A stretch of DNA of 19,336 nucleotides from Dysgonamonadaceae bacterium. GTDB taxonomy: Bacteria; Bacteroidota; Bacteroidia; Bacteroidales; Azobacteroidaceae. Positions within the stretch are counted from its first letter, which is position 1. Each line of letters begins with the position of its first letter. Under the pieces are notes generated by a model, which did not search any database, was not told the origin of the DNA, and was given only the letters and a program-made list of their open reading frames with translations. The stretch covers positions 1 through 19,336 of the forward strand of contig JAISNS010000209.1 of assembly GCA_031276105.1 (NCBI GenBank), in the 5' to 3' direction. The position numbers were made by a program, and so were the translations under genes. Below are positions 1 through 8,983 of the stretch, piece after piece.

Positions 1-3
1 ATT

Positions 4-477
4 TTACTCCAATTCTTTTCGCCAATAATACATGGGTGGTTGAGTTTCTTTAAAGTCCATGCTTTTATATAGTTGCTGGGCAGGAAGATTGTCTTGGCGC
101 ACTTCCAGCGTGATGCGGCTGCATCCTTTTTCTTTTCCGGTATTAATCGCGGCTTCGAGCAAAAGTTTTCCGATGCCTTTCCGACGGTATTCCGGCAAAA
201 CGACTATATCATGTATATTAATCATGGGACGTACCGTAAAAGTGGATATGTTTTCAAACGCAATGAGCAATCCGCAAACTTCGCTTTCGCAACAAGCTAA
301 CAAGACGATTGTGGTAGGGTGCCGATTCAATAAATCGGCCAATCGCAACTGCCGGCTTTCGGACAGAGGCGTTCCTCCGCCCATCCGGTCTTCTATATAG
401 GCATTAATCAGGGTCGCAATTCCTTTCAAATGTTGCGGTTGCGTATAATCATAAGGAATAATTTCAATTCGATTCAT
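4..477 (-). CDS. GNAT-family N-acetyltransferase at the distal end of the nif operon
   Basis: This 157-residue protein has the single-domain GNAT fold: an acetyl-CoA-binding motif A near residues 92-105 ([19 protein letters not shown], with the RxxGxG pyrophosphate loop) and a C-terminal part ending [11 protein letters not shown], the usual motif B region. The length is normal for the family. Its ATG lies 14 bases inside the end of nifA, so it is probably translated by coupling and co-transcribed with the nif genes. The substrate cannot be read from the sequence; GNAT enzymes acetylate amines of small molecules, antibiotics, protein N-termini or lysines. A link to nitrogen fixation rests only on position. 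It may simply be a hitch-hiker at the operon end. The family call is firm and the role is unknown. Confidence 0.88.
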   Translation of the reverse strand: MNRIEIIPYDYTQPQHLKGIATLINAYIEDRMGGGTPLSESRQLRLADLLNRHPTTIVLLACCESEVCGLLIAFENISTFTVRPMINIHDIVVLPEYRRKGIGKLLLEAAINTGKEKGCSRITLEVRQDNLPAQQLYKSMDFKETQPPMYYWRKELE

Positions 478-2035
478 ACGAGAGTTTTTTATAGTCCTGA
501 ATTTGAATGTCGTATTTCTTGATACGCAGTCCCATAATACGTTCCGTGATGCCGAGTTGAAGCGCTGATTTGGCCATGTTGCCGTGATTGGCTATCAATG
601 TGTCGATAATCATCTGTCTTTCGACTTTGCAAAGCACGAGTTCAAGGGAACTTTTGCGAACGGTATCGGACGAAACGGCTGTTTGCAGTGTTGGAGGTAG
701 ATTATAAGAGTGAATCACTTTGTCGGTGGACATAATCATTGCTCTTTCGATAACATTTTCCAGTTCGCGGATGTTTCCCGGCCACGAATACATCATCAGC
801 ATATCGAGAGCTCCTCCGGTAATACGGACAATATCCATATTGTTTTGTTTGTTTAATTTGTTAATAAAGTGGTCGGTCAGAATGGTAATATCGGCTTTGC
901 GTTCGCGCAAAGCCGGGACATAAATCGGGAAAACATTGATGCGGAAATAAAAATCTTCACGAAAGGTGTTGTTTTTCATCATTTCTTCGAGATTGCGGTT
1001 TGTAGCAGTGATGATGCGTACGTCAACGTCGATGGTTTTTGTGCCGCCGACTCTTTCTATTTGTTTCTGTTGCAAGATGCGCAGCAGTTTGACTTGAATG
1101 GAAAGAGGGACATCGCCTATTTCGTCGAGGAAGATAGTGCCTCCGTTTGCCAGTTCAAAACGGCCGGTGTGCGTGTTGCCGGCGCCGGTAAACGAGCCTT
1201 TTTCATGACCGAACAATTCGCTTTCAATCAGCGTTTCGGGCAAGGCCGAACAATTTATTTTGATAAAAGGTTTGGAAGCGCGCGGACTGGCTTTGTGAAT
1301 GGCTTCGGCTATAAGTTCTTTGCCGACACCGCTTTCGCCTCGAATCATGACCGTAGTGTTCGTTGGTGCAACCCGTTCGATAAGTTGATAGAGGTCGTGC
1401 ATCAATGAGGAGTTGCCGACAATATTGTCCGGTATAAAAGGTTTGGCCGATTTGAGGTGAAAGTTCTCTTTCCGCAATTCTTCCAGTTCTTCGATATGTT
1501 TGCGATGTATCGAAACGTTTTTGGCGATGAGTGCGCCGACAATGTTGAGAAATTTGATTTCGTTTGCAAAATCCATCTCGTTACGATGCGGTTTGTGGAT
1601 ACTCAACGTGCCCACCGTTTCGTTTTTGAGGATTAGCGGCACGCACAGAAAAGCCATAACCACACCATCGGCTTCAGCTTTCTTCTCAATACCGGTCTTG
1701 TCGAGGAAACGCTTCTCTTTCGAGATGTCGGTAATTATCATCGGTTGAGATGTTTCGACCACTTTGCCTATTATCCCTTCGCCCACTTGATAGGTGCCTT
1801 TGCTTTCTTCCTCTTTCGTCAGTCCGTGCGAAGCGCTAATCATAATCTTATCCTGATGCTGATCAACGATAGTTATCATACTGTAAGGCGCATTGAAAAA
1901 ATGACAAACTTCGTCCATCAACAGTTTCAGATTGCCGTAGATATCTTCGCTGCGGCTAATCAGGTTACTGATATTAACGAGAAATTCCACATCAGCGTCT
2001 AAATAACAGGTTCTACCCCTTGTTTTGCAAAACAT
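464..2035 (-). CDS. nifA: NifA, sigma-54-dependent transcriptional activator of nif genes
   Basis: NifA is a bacterial enhancer-binding protein that remodels RNA polymerase-sigma-54 at nif promoters by ATP hydrolysis. From the ATG at 2035 it has 523 residues: an N-terminal GAF domain (about 15-175), an AAA+ domain with Walker A GESGVGKE (233-240), sigma-54-contacting loop GSFTGA (280-285) and Walker B GTIFLDE (299-305), then a Fis-type helix-turn-helix at the C-terminus (about 475-508, [20 protein letters not shown]). A TTG at 2056 would add seven residues directly after the nifV stop; I prefer the ATG. The loop has Ser where GAFTGA is usual. The interdomain cysteine motif of oxygen-sensitive rhizobial NifA is absent; only one Cys lies between the AAA+ core and the HTH. 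Lying late in the operon it probably controls, it could form a positive loop. A related GAF-AAA-Fis regulator is possible, but context favours NifA. Confidence 0.9.
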   Translation of the reverse strand: MFCKTRGRTCYLDADVEFLVNISNLISRSEDIYGNLKLLMDEVCHFFNAPYSMITIVDQHQDKIMISASHGLTKEEESKGTYQVGEGIIGKVVETSQPMIITDISKEKRFLDKTGIEKKAEADGVVMAFLCVPLILKNETVGTLSIHKPHRNEMDFANEIKFLNIVGALIAKNVSIHRKHIEELEELRKENFHLKSAKPFIPDNIVGNSSLMHDLYQLIERVAPTNTTVMIRGESGVGKELIAEAIHKASPRASKPFIKINCSALPETLIESELFGHEKGSFTGAGNTHTGRFELANGGTIFLDEIGDVPLSIQVKLLRILQQKQIERVGGTKTIDVDVRIITATNRNLEEMMKNNTFREDFYFRINVFPIYVPALRERKADITILTDHFINKLNKQNNMDIVRITGGALDMLMMYSWPGNIRELENVIERAMIMSTDKVIHSYNLPPTLQTAVSSDTVRKSSLELVLCKVERQMIIDTLIANHGNMAKSALQLGITERIMGLRIKKYDIQIQDYKKLSYESN

Positions 2036-2056
2036 AACTTGAATTTTTAATACCAA

Positions 2057-3202
2057 TCAGACTGCAAATTTAGTGATATTTTTAACAATACCTTCCATTA
2101 GTTGCAGATGTGTCAATACTTCGTCGACATTCAGGCTTTGTTTCTTGTTTTGCGCTAAAGTTTTGATTTTCTGAAGTAAGAAACCCGCATCTGCTTCTGT
2201 GCAGTTGATGTTGTTTTGTTTCAGCAAATAAGAGAAAGCGGTTTTGCCCGAATGTTTGCCGTAAATGATTTCGGTACTTTTCCGGCCGATTATTTTTCCG
2301 TCGAAAGCCTGAAAAGCCAGCATGTCGGACAACGTTCCCATAGCGTGTATGCCCGATTCGTGGCTTAAAGCCCATTTTCCGCTAACGGCTTTGCTTTCGG
2401 GAATCGGGCGTCCTGAAATGGACGAAACATAGTTGCACAAAGCGAACAGATTGTCGATAGCATATTTTTGTATGCGGTGGATTTGCGATAAAATCATCAG
2501 CGCTTCTTCGAGGGCGGCATTTCCGGCGCGCTCTCCCAAGCCATTGACGGTTAAACTAATAGCCGCAGCTCCCGATTGCCATGCGGTTATTGCATTAGCC
2601 GTAGCCATACCGAGGTCGTTATGGGCATGAAAATCGATTTGAATTGCCGGATATTGCTTGTGTATATTGTGGATTAAACCGGCTGTTTGCAGAGGCGTCA
2701 TCATTCCCACCGTATCGGCAATTCGGATACGGGAAACTGCATTTTGGGCTGCCATGGCAATGAAATTACTTAGACATTCGGGCGATGTTCGTCCGGCATC
2801 CTGCGCACCGATACTGACGTATGGGAAATGGCGGCGAGCTTGTTCGATCATTTCCGGAAGGCTGTCGTTCAACCACTTGCGATTTTTATTCAGGGCATGA
2901 AGTTGAATGTCCGAAACCGGGAAAGCAATATGAACGGCTTGCGCATTGGTAGAGGCAGCCGTTTCAATATCCTGTTTCAAGGCTCTCGACCATACGCAGA
3001 TACGGGCGTTGAGACGCTGTTCGGCGATGGTGCGAATGGTTTTACATTCCGATTCGCCCATAGCCGGAGTTCCCGCCTCAATTTCGTCAATGCCCGTTTC
3101 GTCGAGCATCTGCGCCAAACGGAGTTTCTCTTTCGGGGCGAAAGCCACTCCCGGCGCCTGTTCGCCGTCGCGAAGCGTAGTATCGATCAACCAAATGCTC
3201 AT
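2057..3202 (-). CDS. nifV: NifV, homocitrate synthase
   Basis: NifV condenses acetyl-CoA with 2-oxoglutarate to give homocitrate, the organic ligand of FeMo-cofactor. The 381 residues fit the DRE-TIM metallolyase family: the substrate/metal-binding start DTTLRDGEQAPG (7-18), the metal-binding HAHNDLG (192-198) and GLGERAGN (221-228), followed by the linker with SGIHAMG. Length is normal for NifV and far shorter than 2-isopropylmalate synthase with its regulatory domain, and the nif context favours homocitrate synthase over related enzymes. Its ATG overlaps the ferredoxin stop by four bases (ATGA), so translation is likely coupled. It is followed after 21 bases by nifA. Confidence 0.95.
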   Translation of the reverse strand: MSIWLIDTTLRDGEQAPGVAFAPKEKLRLAQMLDETGIDEIEAGTPAMGESECKTIRTIAEQRLNARICVWSRALKQDIETAASTNAQAVHIAFPVSDIQLHALNKNRKWLNDSLPEMIEQARRHFPYVSIGAQDAGRTSPECLSNFIAMAAQNAVSRIRIADTVGMMTPLQTAGLIHNIHKQYPAIQIDFHAHNDLGMATANAITAWQSGAAAISLTVNGLGERAGNAALEEALMILSQIHRIQKYAIDNLFALCNYVSSISGRPIPESKAVSGKWALSHESGIHAMGTLSDMLAFQAFDGKIIGRKSTEIIYGKHSGKTAFSYLLKQNNINCTEADAGFLLQKIKTLAQNKKQSLNVDEVLTHLQLMEGIVKNITKFAV

Positions 3203-3501
3203 GCTATCAGATAATCTTCGATTGCTTTCCCTTCTTCGAGCGCATCAAGAATTTCATCTAATTTGTCTTTCGTAATGCCTCCATACCAGTAGTTGTTTGG
3301 TTGGATGACTACAATCGGGCCTTGACTGCATACGCTCAGGCAGGCGGTGGTTGTTACTACGGCGTCGATACCTCTATCGGCACACTCTTCGGAGATGTAT
3401 TGCAAAAGCGATACGGAACCCTGTTTGTTGCAGAACCCTTGCGCATCTCCCGCTACTCGGTATGAGTTGCAAACCAAAATCATATAATCCGGCTTCTTCA
3501 T
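3199..3501 (-). CDS. Thioredoxin-like [2Fe-2S] ferredoxin, nif-associated
   Basis: This 100-residue protein is a thioredoxin-fold [2Fe-2S] ferredoxin of the Shethna/Clostridium pasteurianum type. The cluster ligands are expected at Cys11, Cys24, Cys54 and Cys58 (ILVCNSYR, GFCNKQG, TACLSVCSQGP), the family spacing. Members of this family are known to interact with the MoFe protein and often sit in nif clusters of anaerobes; whether this one donates electrons to NifH or protects or serves cofactor assembly is not decided by sequence. It lies 33 bases after nifB and overlaps nifV by four bases. The gap to nifB is an AT-rich linker with short direct repeats. Confidence 0.92.
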   Translation of the reverse strand: MKKPDYMILVCNSYRVAGDAQGFCNKQGSVSLLQYISEECADRGIDAVVTTTACLSVCSQGPIVVIQPNNYWYGGITKDKLDEILDALEEGKAIEDYLIA

Positions 3502-3534
3502 TTTAATTTATATTTTAAATTCTTAATTCTTAAT
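3502..3534. repeat. AT-rich linker with short direct repeats between nifB and the ferredoxin gene
   Basis: The 33-base gap is almost pure A/T and, read on the plus strand across its edge, contains the string ATTCTTAATTCTTAATTC, a tandem repeat of a six-base unit. A similar AT-rich, TTAA-bearing stretch recurs at about 12447-12482 near the nifH upstream region. It is the widest gap inside the nif operon. I see no hairpin or promoter consensus in it. Confidence 0.5.
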
Positions 3535-4794
3535 TCATCCGCATCCGGCGCCTGTTCCACGGCAGGATTCTCCACATCGGGTATATTCGCTGCGGCATAA
3601 GGTTTTGATGGGTAAATGCAGATAAACCGCATCTAATCCGGCATCAATAAGGCCGCTCATTTGAATTACCCGGATGCCGTTTTGCTGCATCACTTTCATG
3701 GGATTTTCTCCAATTCCGCCCACCAAAATTGCCTGACAGTCGATTAATGTTTTGTTTGCCAGTTCTTCCCAACGTTCCATTCCGCGACCTTCGGCCGGCG
3801 TATTTCGGATTTCTACAAAATGATAACCGTTTTTCGACTGTTCGAATACATATATTTTGCGGGCTTCGCCCAGATGCAGATTGACAAGCAGGCCTTCGTT
3901 GCTGGCAACCGCTACCCGTGTTCGGCCTTCGCCTTTGTTGAGAACCATCGTCGAAAAGCGGCCAATCATGTTCATCGCCTCCCGATTATCTTTTCCCAGC
4001 AGTCCGGCGGCGTCGGCGCGACAGCGGGCGCAATGTGTCATCGGCTTGATACAGGGCGCAATGCTTGCTTTAATTTCTTTCATTTGTTTTTTCGAGGGCT
4101 GTTGCAAAACTTCAAATTCCGTATTTTCTGCCGGATACATCGGAATACAGTTCATTGTATCTGCGCCTAAGCCCGCTATTTTTTCTGCGATTTCCCGCAT
4201 TTCGCCGTCGTTGACGCCGGGGCAGACAACCGTATTTATTTTCACCGTTATGCCTTTTGCCTTAAGCAGTGGAATAGCCTTTAATTGCTGCTCCAGCAAT
4301 ATTTTTCCACCTTCTTCGCCCCGGTAAACGCGCCGGTTGAAACGCACCCAGCGGTAAATCTTCGCCAGCGTTTCCGGACGTAGCGAGTTGATGGTAATCG
4401 TAACATGCGAAACGCCCGTTTCGGCTATTTCGTCGATATGGGGAACTAATTCCAGACCGTTGGTGGACAGACAGAACAGTTTGTCGGGAAATTCGTTCTT
4501 AATCAACTGCATGGTCAGCATGGTTTCCTCTGCATTGGCGAAAGGATCGCCCGGCCCGGCGATGCCTATTACGCTGATATTCGGTATTTTCAGGATCAGC
4601 GATTTCAGGTAATGCAGCGCTTGCATGGGAAACAAAACGGCGCTGCTTACGCCCGGACGGCTTTCGTTGACGCAATCGTATTTGCGGTTGCAATAATTAC
4701 ACTGTATGTTACAATTCGGCGCTACCGGTAAATGAACGCGGGCGTATTTGTTTTTGGCGTCTTCATCAAAACAGGGATGACAGCTTTTTTCCAT
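3535..4794 (-). CDS. nifB: NifB, radical SAM FeMo-cofactor core synthase with C-terminal NifX-like domain
   Basis: NifB builds NifB-co, the 8Fe-9S-C core of FeMo-cofactor, using radical SAM chemistry that inserts the central carbide. The 419 residues show the N-terminal SCHPCF motif (4-9), the radical SAM cluster Cys28-x3-Cys32-x2-Cys35, the GxGxP-like GIAGPGDPFAN (77-87), and the second conserved CARCRADAAGLLG motif (255-267). From about residue 290 to 395 there is a NifX/NafY-type cofactor-binding domain (RTRVAVASNEG to GLDAVYL), so this is the fused NifB-NifX form. The tail has four cysteines (400, 407, 411, 418) and ends GTGAGCG. It starts two bases after the nifN stop and no separate nifX is present. 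Confidence 0.96.
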   Translation of the reverse strand: MEKSCHPCFDEDAKNKYARVHLPVAPNCNIQCNYCNRKYDCVNESRPGVSSAVLFPMQALHYLKSLILKIPNISVIGIAGPGDPFANAEETMLTMQLIKNEFPDKLFCLSTNGLELVPHIDEIAETGVSHVTITINSLRPETLAKIYRWVRFNRRVYRGEEGGKILLEQQLKAIPLLKAKGITVKINTVVCPGVNDGEMREIAEKIAGLGADTMNCIPMYPAENTEFEVLQQPSKKQMKEIKASIAPCIKPMTHCARCRADAAGLLGKDNREAMNMIGRFSTMVLNKGEGRTRVAVASNEGLLVNLHLGEARKIYVFEQSKNGYHFVEIRNTPAEGRGMERWEELANKTLIDCQAILVGGIGENPMKVMQQNGIRVIQMSGLIDAGLDAVYLHLPIKTLCRSEYTRCGESCRGTGAGCG

Positions 4795-4796
4795 TG

Positions 4797-6233
4797 TTAC
4801 ATATATTTATATCCCACCGGGGACTTATTTTGTTTATAATCCAACAACGTGTTTACTATGGTTTCAAAAAGTATGGTTGCGCCTTCGTAACACAACGTGC
4901 GGTTGTGCTGTGCGCCGATACGGTCGTGGATGGGAAATCCGGTACGGACTAACGGAATATCCAATTTTCGGGCAATATAATAGCCTTTACTGTTGCCGAG
5001 CAAGAGATCGGGTTGCAGGTTGGCTTGGAAGATACAACTTTCCATTTGGTCGAAACTCATGCCTTGTCCTACAATTATTTCGTCGTTATACATTTCGCCA
5101 AGCGTTTCTTTGAGCGTGTTGCGCAGGCGTCCGCTTTCGCCGCCGGTGGCGCAGAGAACCGGTTTCAAACCGGTTTCGGAAGCGAATGTTGCCAATGCGA
5201 CAACCAAGTCTTCTTCGCCGTAGATGACCGCTTTTTTCCCTGAAACATATTTATGTCCGTCGATATACAAATCGACTAAACGTCCCCGCTGTCGCCGGTA
5301 TTTTTCGGGTGCGGGACGGTGCGTTATTTCCGACAGCAAGGCGAACAATTTGTCCGTTTCGCGGATGCCAAGCGGCAAACCCATGCGTTTGCACACGACG
5401 TTGAATTTGTTTTGCAGGTATTCTCCTGCCGATTGGGTTGACGTATTGCGTTTTATTGTACGATTATTTCCACTATTCAAGATATGCCCCAGTTCGATGG
5501 AGAGTAGCGCCGAGCCGCAACGTTGCAGGGCTTCGAGGCTGGTTCCGCCTTCAGAAATACGCTGATAGGTTTCCCACGAAGCGCCGTCGAGCGTATCCGA
5601 ATAATCGGGAAAGAGGGTTGCGTCGATGCCGAAATCGGCCACTATTTCTTTCAGGTGGCGGATGTCTTCGGGCGAAATAAAATTGCCGAACAAATTGATA
5701 TGTTCGCCCGTTTTCTCCGATCCTTTGGCTAATGCTTTTACGGTGGCAAAAACGGCTTCGTGAAAGCCTTCATAATGCGTGCCGCTATAGCTTGGCGTGG
5801 ATGCAAAAATCATTTCCGGCAGTTGCTTGTTGCCGGCATGAATTTCACGATATTCGTTGATGAGCCGCTGTACGTCTTCGCCGATCGTTTCGCTTAAGCA
5901 AGTAGAAGCGATGGCGATTACTTTCGGATGATATTGGCTGATGATATTATCGATACCGGTGTTGAAATTACGGTTGCCGCCGAAGATGGTCGTTTCTTCG
6001 CTGAAATTGGAAGAGGCAATATCTATTGGCTCGCGAAAATGGCTGATTAGGTAGCGGCGTATGTAGGTGGCGCATCCCTGCGAGCCGTGCAGCATCGGCA
6101 CTGTGCCTTCAATGCCTTTAAACGCCGCGCATGCGCCTAAGGGGGCGCACTGTTTGCAGGCATTTGTAGTTCCCGCCTCACTTGAAAAGGCGTTTACCGG
6201 ATTGATATTTAGCGTTTTCTTATCCATCTTCAT
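4797..6233 (-). CDS. nifN: NifN, FeMo-cofactor scaffold subunit
   Basis: NifN pairs with NifE in the NifEN scaffold on which NifB-co is matured with molybdenum and homocitrate. The sequence is NifK-like: LNINPVN, then CKQCAPLGAC (26-35), HGSQGCATY with Cys54, FSEETTIFGG, and STCLSETIGED. Homology places it as the nitrogenase component-1 family, and position after nifE identifies NifN. An upstream ATG at 6260 would add nine residues within nifE; I prefer the ATG at 6233 because it overlaps the nifE stop as ATGA, the same coupling arrangement seen at ferredoxin/nifV, giving 478 residues. nifB follows after two bases. Confidence 0.94.
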   Translation of the reverse strand: MKMDKKTLNINPVNAFSSEAGTTNACKQCAPLGACAAFKGIEGTVPMLHGSQGCATYIRRYLISHFREPIDIASSNFSEETTIFGGNRNFNTGIDNIISQYHPKVIAIASTCLSETIGEDVQRLINEYREIHAGNKQLPEMIFASTPSYSGTHYEGFHEAVFATVKALAKGSEKTGEHINLFGNFISPEDIRHLKEIVADFGIDATLFPDYSDTLDGASWETYQRISEGGTSLEALQRCGSALLSIELGHILNSGNNRTIKRNTSTQSAGEYLQNKFNVVCKRMGLPLGIRETDKLFALLSEITHRPAPEKYRRQRGRLVDLYIDGHKYVSGKKAVIYGEEDLVVALATFASETGLKPVLCATGGESGRLRNTLKETLGEMYNDEIIVGQGMSFDQMESCIFQANLQPDLLLGNSKGYYIARKLDIPLVRTGFPIHDRIGAQHNRTLCYEGATILFETIVNTLLDYKQNKSPVGYKYM

Positions 6234-7570
6234 TGATTGGGTCTGTTTACGAATTGCCATACCGGACTTGAAACCGTTTCATACACTTCTTTGGCGAAAT
6301 TCAACATGCCTTCGTATCCGGCTAAGGCGAGTTTGCGTTCGTGGTTGTGGTCGCAAAAGCCGATACCCAGTTTGTAGGCGATGGGACGTTCTTTTACTCC
6401 GCCGATGAACAAGTCGGCGCCGGTTTGTTTTACAAATTCCGACAATTCTACCGGATTGGAATCGTCGACCAGGATGCAACCGTCGTCGCAAATGGCTTTC
6501 AGCAATTTATAGTCTTCGGTGTTGCCCGTTTGAGTGCCGGCAATCACCGTTTTCACGCCGATGAGCCGCAAGGCTTTTACCAGCGAGATAGCTTTGAAAG
6601 CGCCGCCTACGTAAATGGCTGCCTTTTTGCCTTGCAGGGCTTTACGGTAGGGTTCGAGCGCCGGAATCAAGTGTTGCAATTCCTCTTTTACCAGCGTTTG
6701 GGTCTGTTCCATTATGTGGGCGTCTTTGAAAAATCCGGCCACTTCGTAGAGTGCATCCGACAGGTCTTCGATGCCGAAATACGAAACTTTCATGAAGGGA
6801 ATCCCGTAAGTTTCTTTCATTCGTTTAGCCAGGTGCATCATGGAGCCGGAACACTGTACTACGTTCAGGGCGGCGCGGTGCGCATTGCGAATATCTTTTA
6901 CCCGGCCATCGCCGGTAAGTGAAGCTACGATTTGAATGCCCAGTTTGCGGTAATAACCGGTCAGCATCCAGAGTTCGCCGGCAAGATTGAAATCGCCCAG
7001 AATGTTGATGCTGTAAGGAGAAATTTCTTTGGAATGGTCTGTGCCAATCAGCGAGAACAGCGCATCGCAGGCTATTTTGTAGCCGTCTTTTTTTGAGCCT
7101 TGAAAACCTTCGGCCATAACGGGAATAACGGGAATTTGTTTTTCTTTCGTCATCCGGCGGCAGACCGATTCCACATCATCTCCAATGACTCCGACAATAC
7201 AGGTAGAATAGACAAACGCCGCTTGGGGCTGATATTTATCTATCAGTTCGTTCAGCGACTGATAAAGTTTTTTTTCACCGCCGAATACTACGTGCTTTTC
7301 GCGCAAATCGGTAGAAAAACTGCTGCGATGCAATTCCGGTCCCGACGAGAGCGACCCGCGAATATCCCACGTATAAGAAGCGCAACCGATAGGCCCGTGT
7401 ACCAAATGCACAGCGTCGGCTATCGGATACAGTACCACCCGCGATCCGCAAAACACGCAGGCGCGTTGACTGACCGAACCGGCAAGGCTGGGGCGTCCAC
7501 CAACTAATTCGCGTGCATCGCCCCCTTTGGTTACGATTTGCTCTTCTCTTCCTTGTAGAAACTTAATCAT
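6230..7570 (-). CDS. nifE: NifE, FeMo-cofactor scaffold subunit
   Basis: NifE is the NifD-like half of the NifEN scaffold for FeMo-cofactor maturation. With the ATG at 7570 it has 446 residues. Visible motifs are CVFCGSR (38-44), LVHGPIGCASYTWDIRGS with Cys63, FSTDLREKHVVFGGEKKL, and YSTCIVGVIGDD with Cys124. These are cluster-region cysteines conserved in the NifE family. A longer reading from 7624 would overlap nifK by 34 bases and add an Arg-rich, unconserved 18-residue lead, so the later start is preferred; its leader contains AAAGG close to the ATG. The stop overlaps the nifN start by four bases. Confidence 0.95.
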   Translation of the reverse strand: MIKFLQGREEQIVTKGGDARELVGGRPSLAGSVSQRACVFCGSRVVLYPIADAVHLVHGPIGCASYTWDIRGSLSSGPELHRSSFSTDLREKHVVFGGEKKLYQSLNELIDKYQPQAAFVYSTCIVGVIGDDVESVCRRMTKEKQIPVIPVMAEGFQGSKKDGYKIACDALFSLIGTDHSKEISPYSINILGDFNLAGELWMLTGYYRKLGIQIVASLTGDGRVKDIRNAHRAALNVVQCSGSMMHLAKRMKETYGIPFMKVSYFGIEDLSDALYEVAGFFKDAHIMEQTQTLVKEELQHLIPALEPYRKALQGKKAAIYVGGAFKAISLVKALRLIGVKTVIAGTQTGNTEDYKLLKAICDDGCILVDDSNPVELSEFVKQTGADLFIGGVKERPIAYKLGIGFCDHNHERKLALAGYEGMLNFAKEVYETVSSPVWQFVNRPNQ

Positions 7571-7590
7571 TGCCTTTGCTCTGTTTCCGG

Positions 7591-8973
7591 TTACATCTGA
7601 AATTCTACTTTCTCTTCTTCGCAATTTCTGTCCTGATAATCCAATAGCTTTTCCAATAGCTGAATAGCCAGATTCGTTGATCCGACATAACCGACATGCG
7701 GAAAATAATTATGCCCCGGACGGTCGGCAATCGGAAATCCGTAGCGGACAAACGGGATGTTTTCGTCGCGAGCGATGTATTTGCCGTAAGTATTGCCTAT
7801 CAGCAAATCAACCGGTTCTTGCTTAATCCATTGATGGAGTTGAAACATATCGGCGCGTTCGCCGCTTTTGTATTTGGCTTCCGGAATTTTTTTAGACAGC
7901 AGTTCTTTCATCGACTCGTCGAAATGTTTTCCGGGAGTTCCCGTAACAATATAAACGGGGCGCATGTCGAGCGTGAGCAGAAATTCGACAAGCGGAATGA
8001 GCGTGTCGGGGTCGCCGTAGAGTGCGACACGTTTGCCGTAGAAATATTTCGAGTTGTCGGCGATCAAATCCACCAAACGTCCGCGTTCTTTGGTCAGTTC
8101 GTCCGGCACGGGCACATTGGCGTGACGGCTCAGGGAGGTGATGAAGCGGTCGGTCGCTTTCAGTCCGATAGGGATTTCCATCACTTCAAATTTGATTTTG
8201 CATTTGTTTTCCAGTTTCACGCAGGCGTCTTCCGTAGAATAGGCGCCGAGGCCAATGGTGAATTTGCTGTCGCCGGTGGCAATAAGTTCCTGCACCGTAG
8301 TTCCGCCCGGGGGATACATCTCGAATTTTCCGGTCAGAGGCGAATCCAGCACCCCCGACATATCGGGAAATAAAATAGTCCGCGCTTCCATTATTTTGGC
8401 TATCCGTTTGATTTCGCGCATGTCGGAAGGTTCCATCCAACCGGCTACCAAGTTTACTACGTTCCTTTTTTTCGGCGTAGTGGTGGAAAAGAATTTGACG
8501 AAAGCGGATACCTGATTGGAATATCCGGTAATATGCGTTCCTACATAACTGGGCGTATTGCAATGTATAACCAATTTTCCATCGGGTACTTTTCCTTCTT
8601 CTTTCGCTTTGGATACGATTTGGGTAAGGTCGTCGCCGATTGTTTCGGACAGGCAGGTGGTATGAACGGCGATTATATCGGGTTCATATACCGTGAATAT
8701 GGTTTCGATGGCCGTAACCAAGTTGGAAGAGCCTCCAAAAACAGACGATCCTTCCGAAAATGAACTTGTAGCTGCCATTACCGGCTCTTTGAAATGCCGC
8801 GTGAGGGCGCTTCGGTGGTAGGAACAGCAGCCTTGCGAACCGTGACTGTGGGGCAGGCATCCGTGCAATCCGAGTGCGGCGTACATGGCTCCTACGGGTT
8901 GACAGGTTTTTGCAGGGTTGATAGTCAATGCTTTCCTGTCTATTTCCTTTTCTGTTGTGTGACGTAATAACAT
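7591..8973 (-). CDS. nifK: NifK, nitrogenase MoFe protein beta subunit
   Basis: NifK forms the alpha2-beta2 MoFe protein with NifD and supplies half the P-cluster ligands. From the ATG at 8973 it has 460 residues, the short clostridial form lacking the N-terminal extension of Azotobacter NifK (523). P-cluster cysteines are Cys24 (KTCQPVGA), Cys49 (HGSQGCCSY) and Cys107 (TTCLSETIGDD), with the same 25- and 58-residue spacing as the reference family. Asn-Pro-Ala-Lys-Thr-Cys and TPSYVGTHITGY are also conserved. An ATG at 9006 would overlap nifD by 23 bases and add 11 unconserved residues; the chosen start lies 10 bases after the nifD stop behind an A-rich leader. Confidence 0.97.
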   Translation of the reverse strand: MLLRHTTEKEIDRKALTINPAKTCQPVGAMYAALGLHGCLPHSHGSQGCCSYHRSALTRHFKEPVMAATSSFSEGSSVFGGSSNLVTAIETIFTVYEPDIIAVHTTCLSETIGDDLTQIVSKAKEEGKVPDGKLVIHCNTPSYVGTHITGYSNQVSAFVKFFSTTTPKKRNVVNLVAGWMEPSDMREIKRIAKIMEARTILFPDMSGVLDSPLTGKFEMYPPGGTTVQELIATGDSKFTIGLGAYSTEDACVKLENKCKIKFEVMEIPIGLKATDRFITSLSRHANVPVPDELTKERGRLVDLIADNSKYFYGKRVALYGDPDTLIPLVEFLLTLDMRPVYIVTGTPGKHFDESMKELLSKKIPEAKYKSGERADMFQLHQWIKQEPVDLLIGNTYGKYIARDENIPFVRYGFPIADRPGHNYFPHVGYVGSTNLAIQLLEKLLDYQDRNCEEEKVEFQM

Positions 8974-8983
8974 GTTTTTTATT

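Noticed and set aside
8535..8550. Partial match (TTCCTACATAA) to the shared box
   Set aside because: It lies inside nifK coding sequence on the opposite strand and lacks the T-run of the box.
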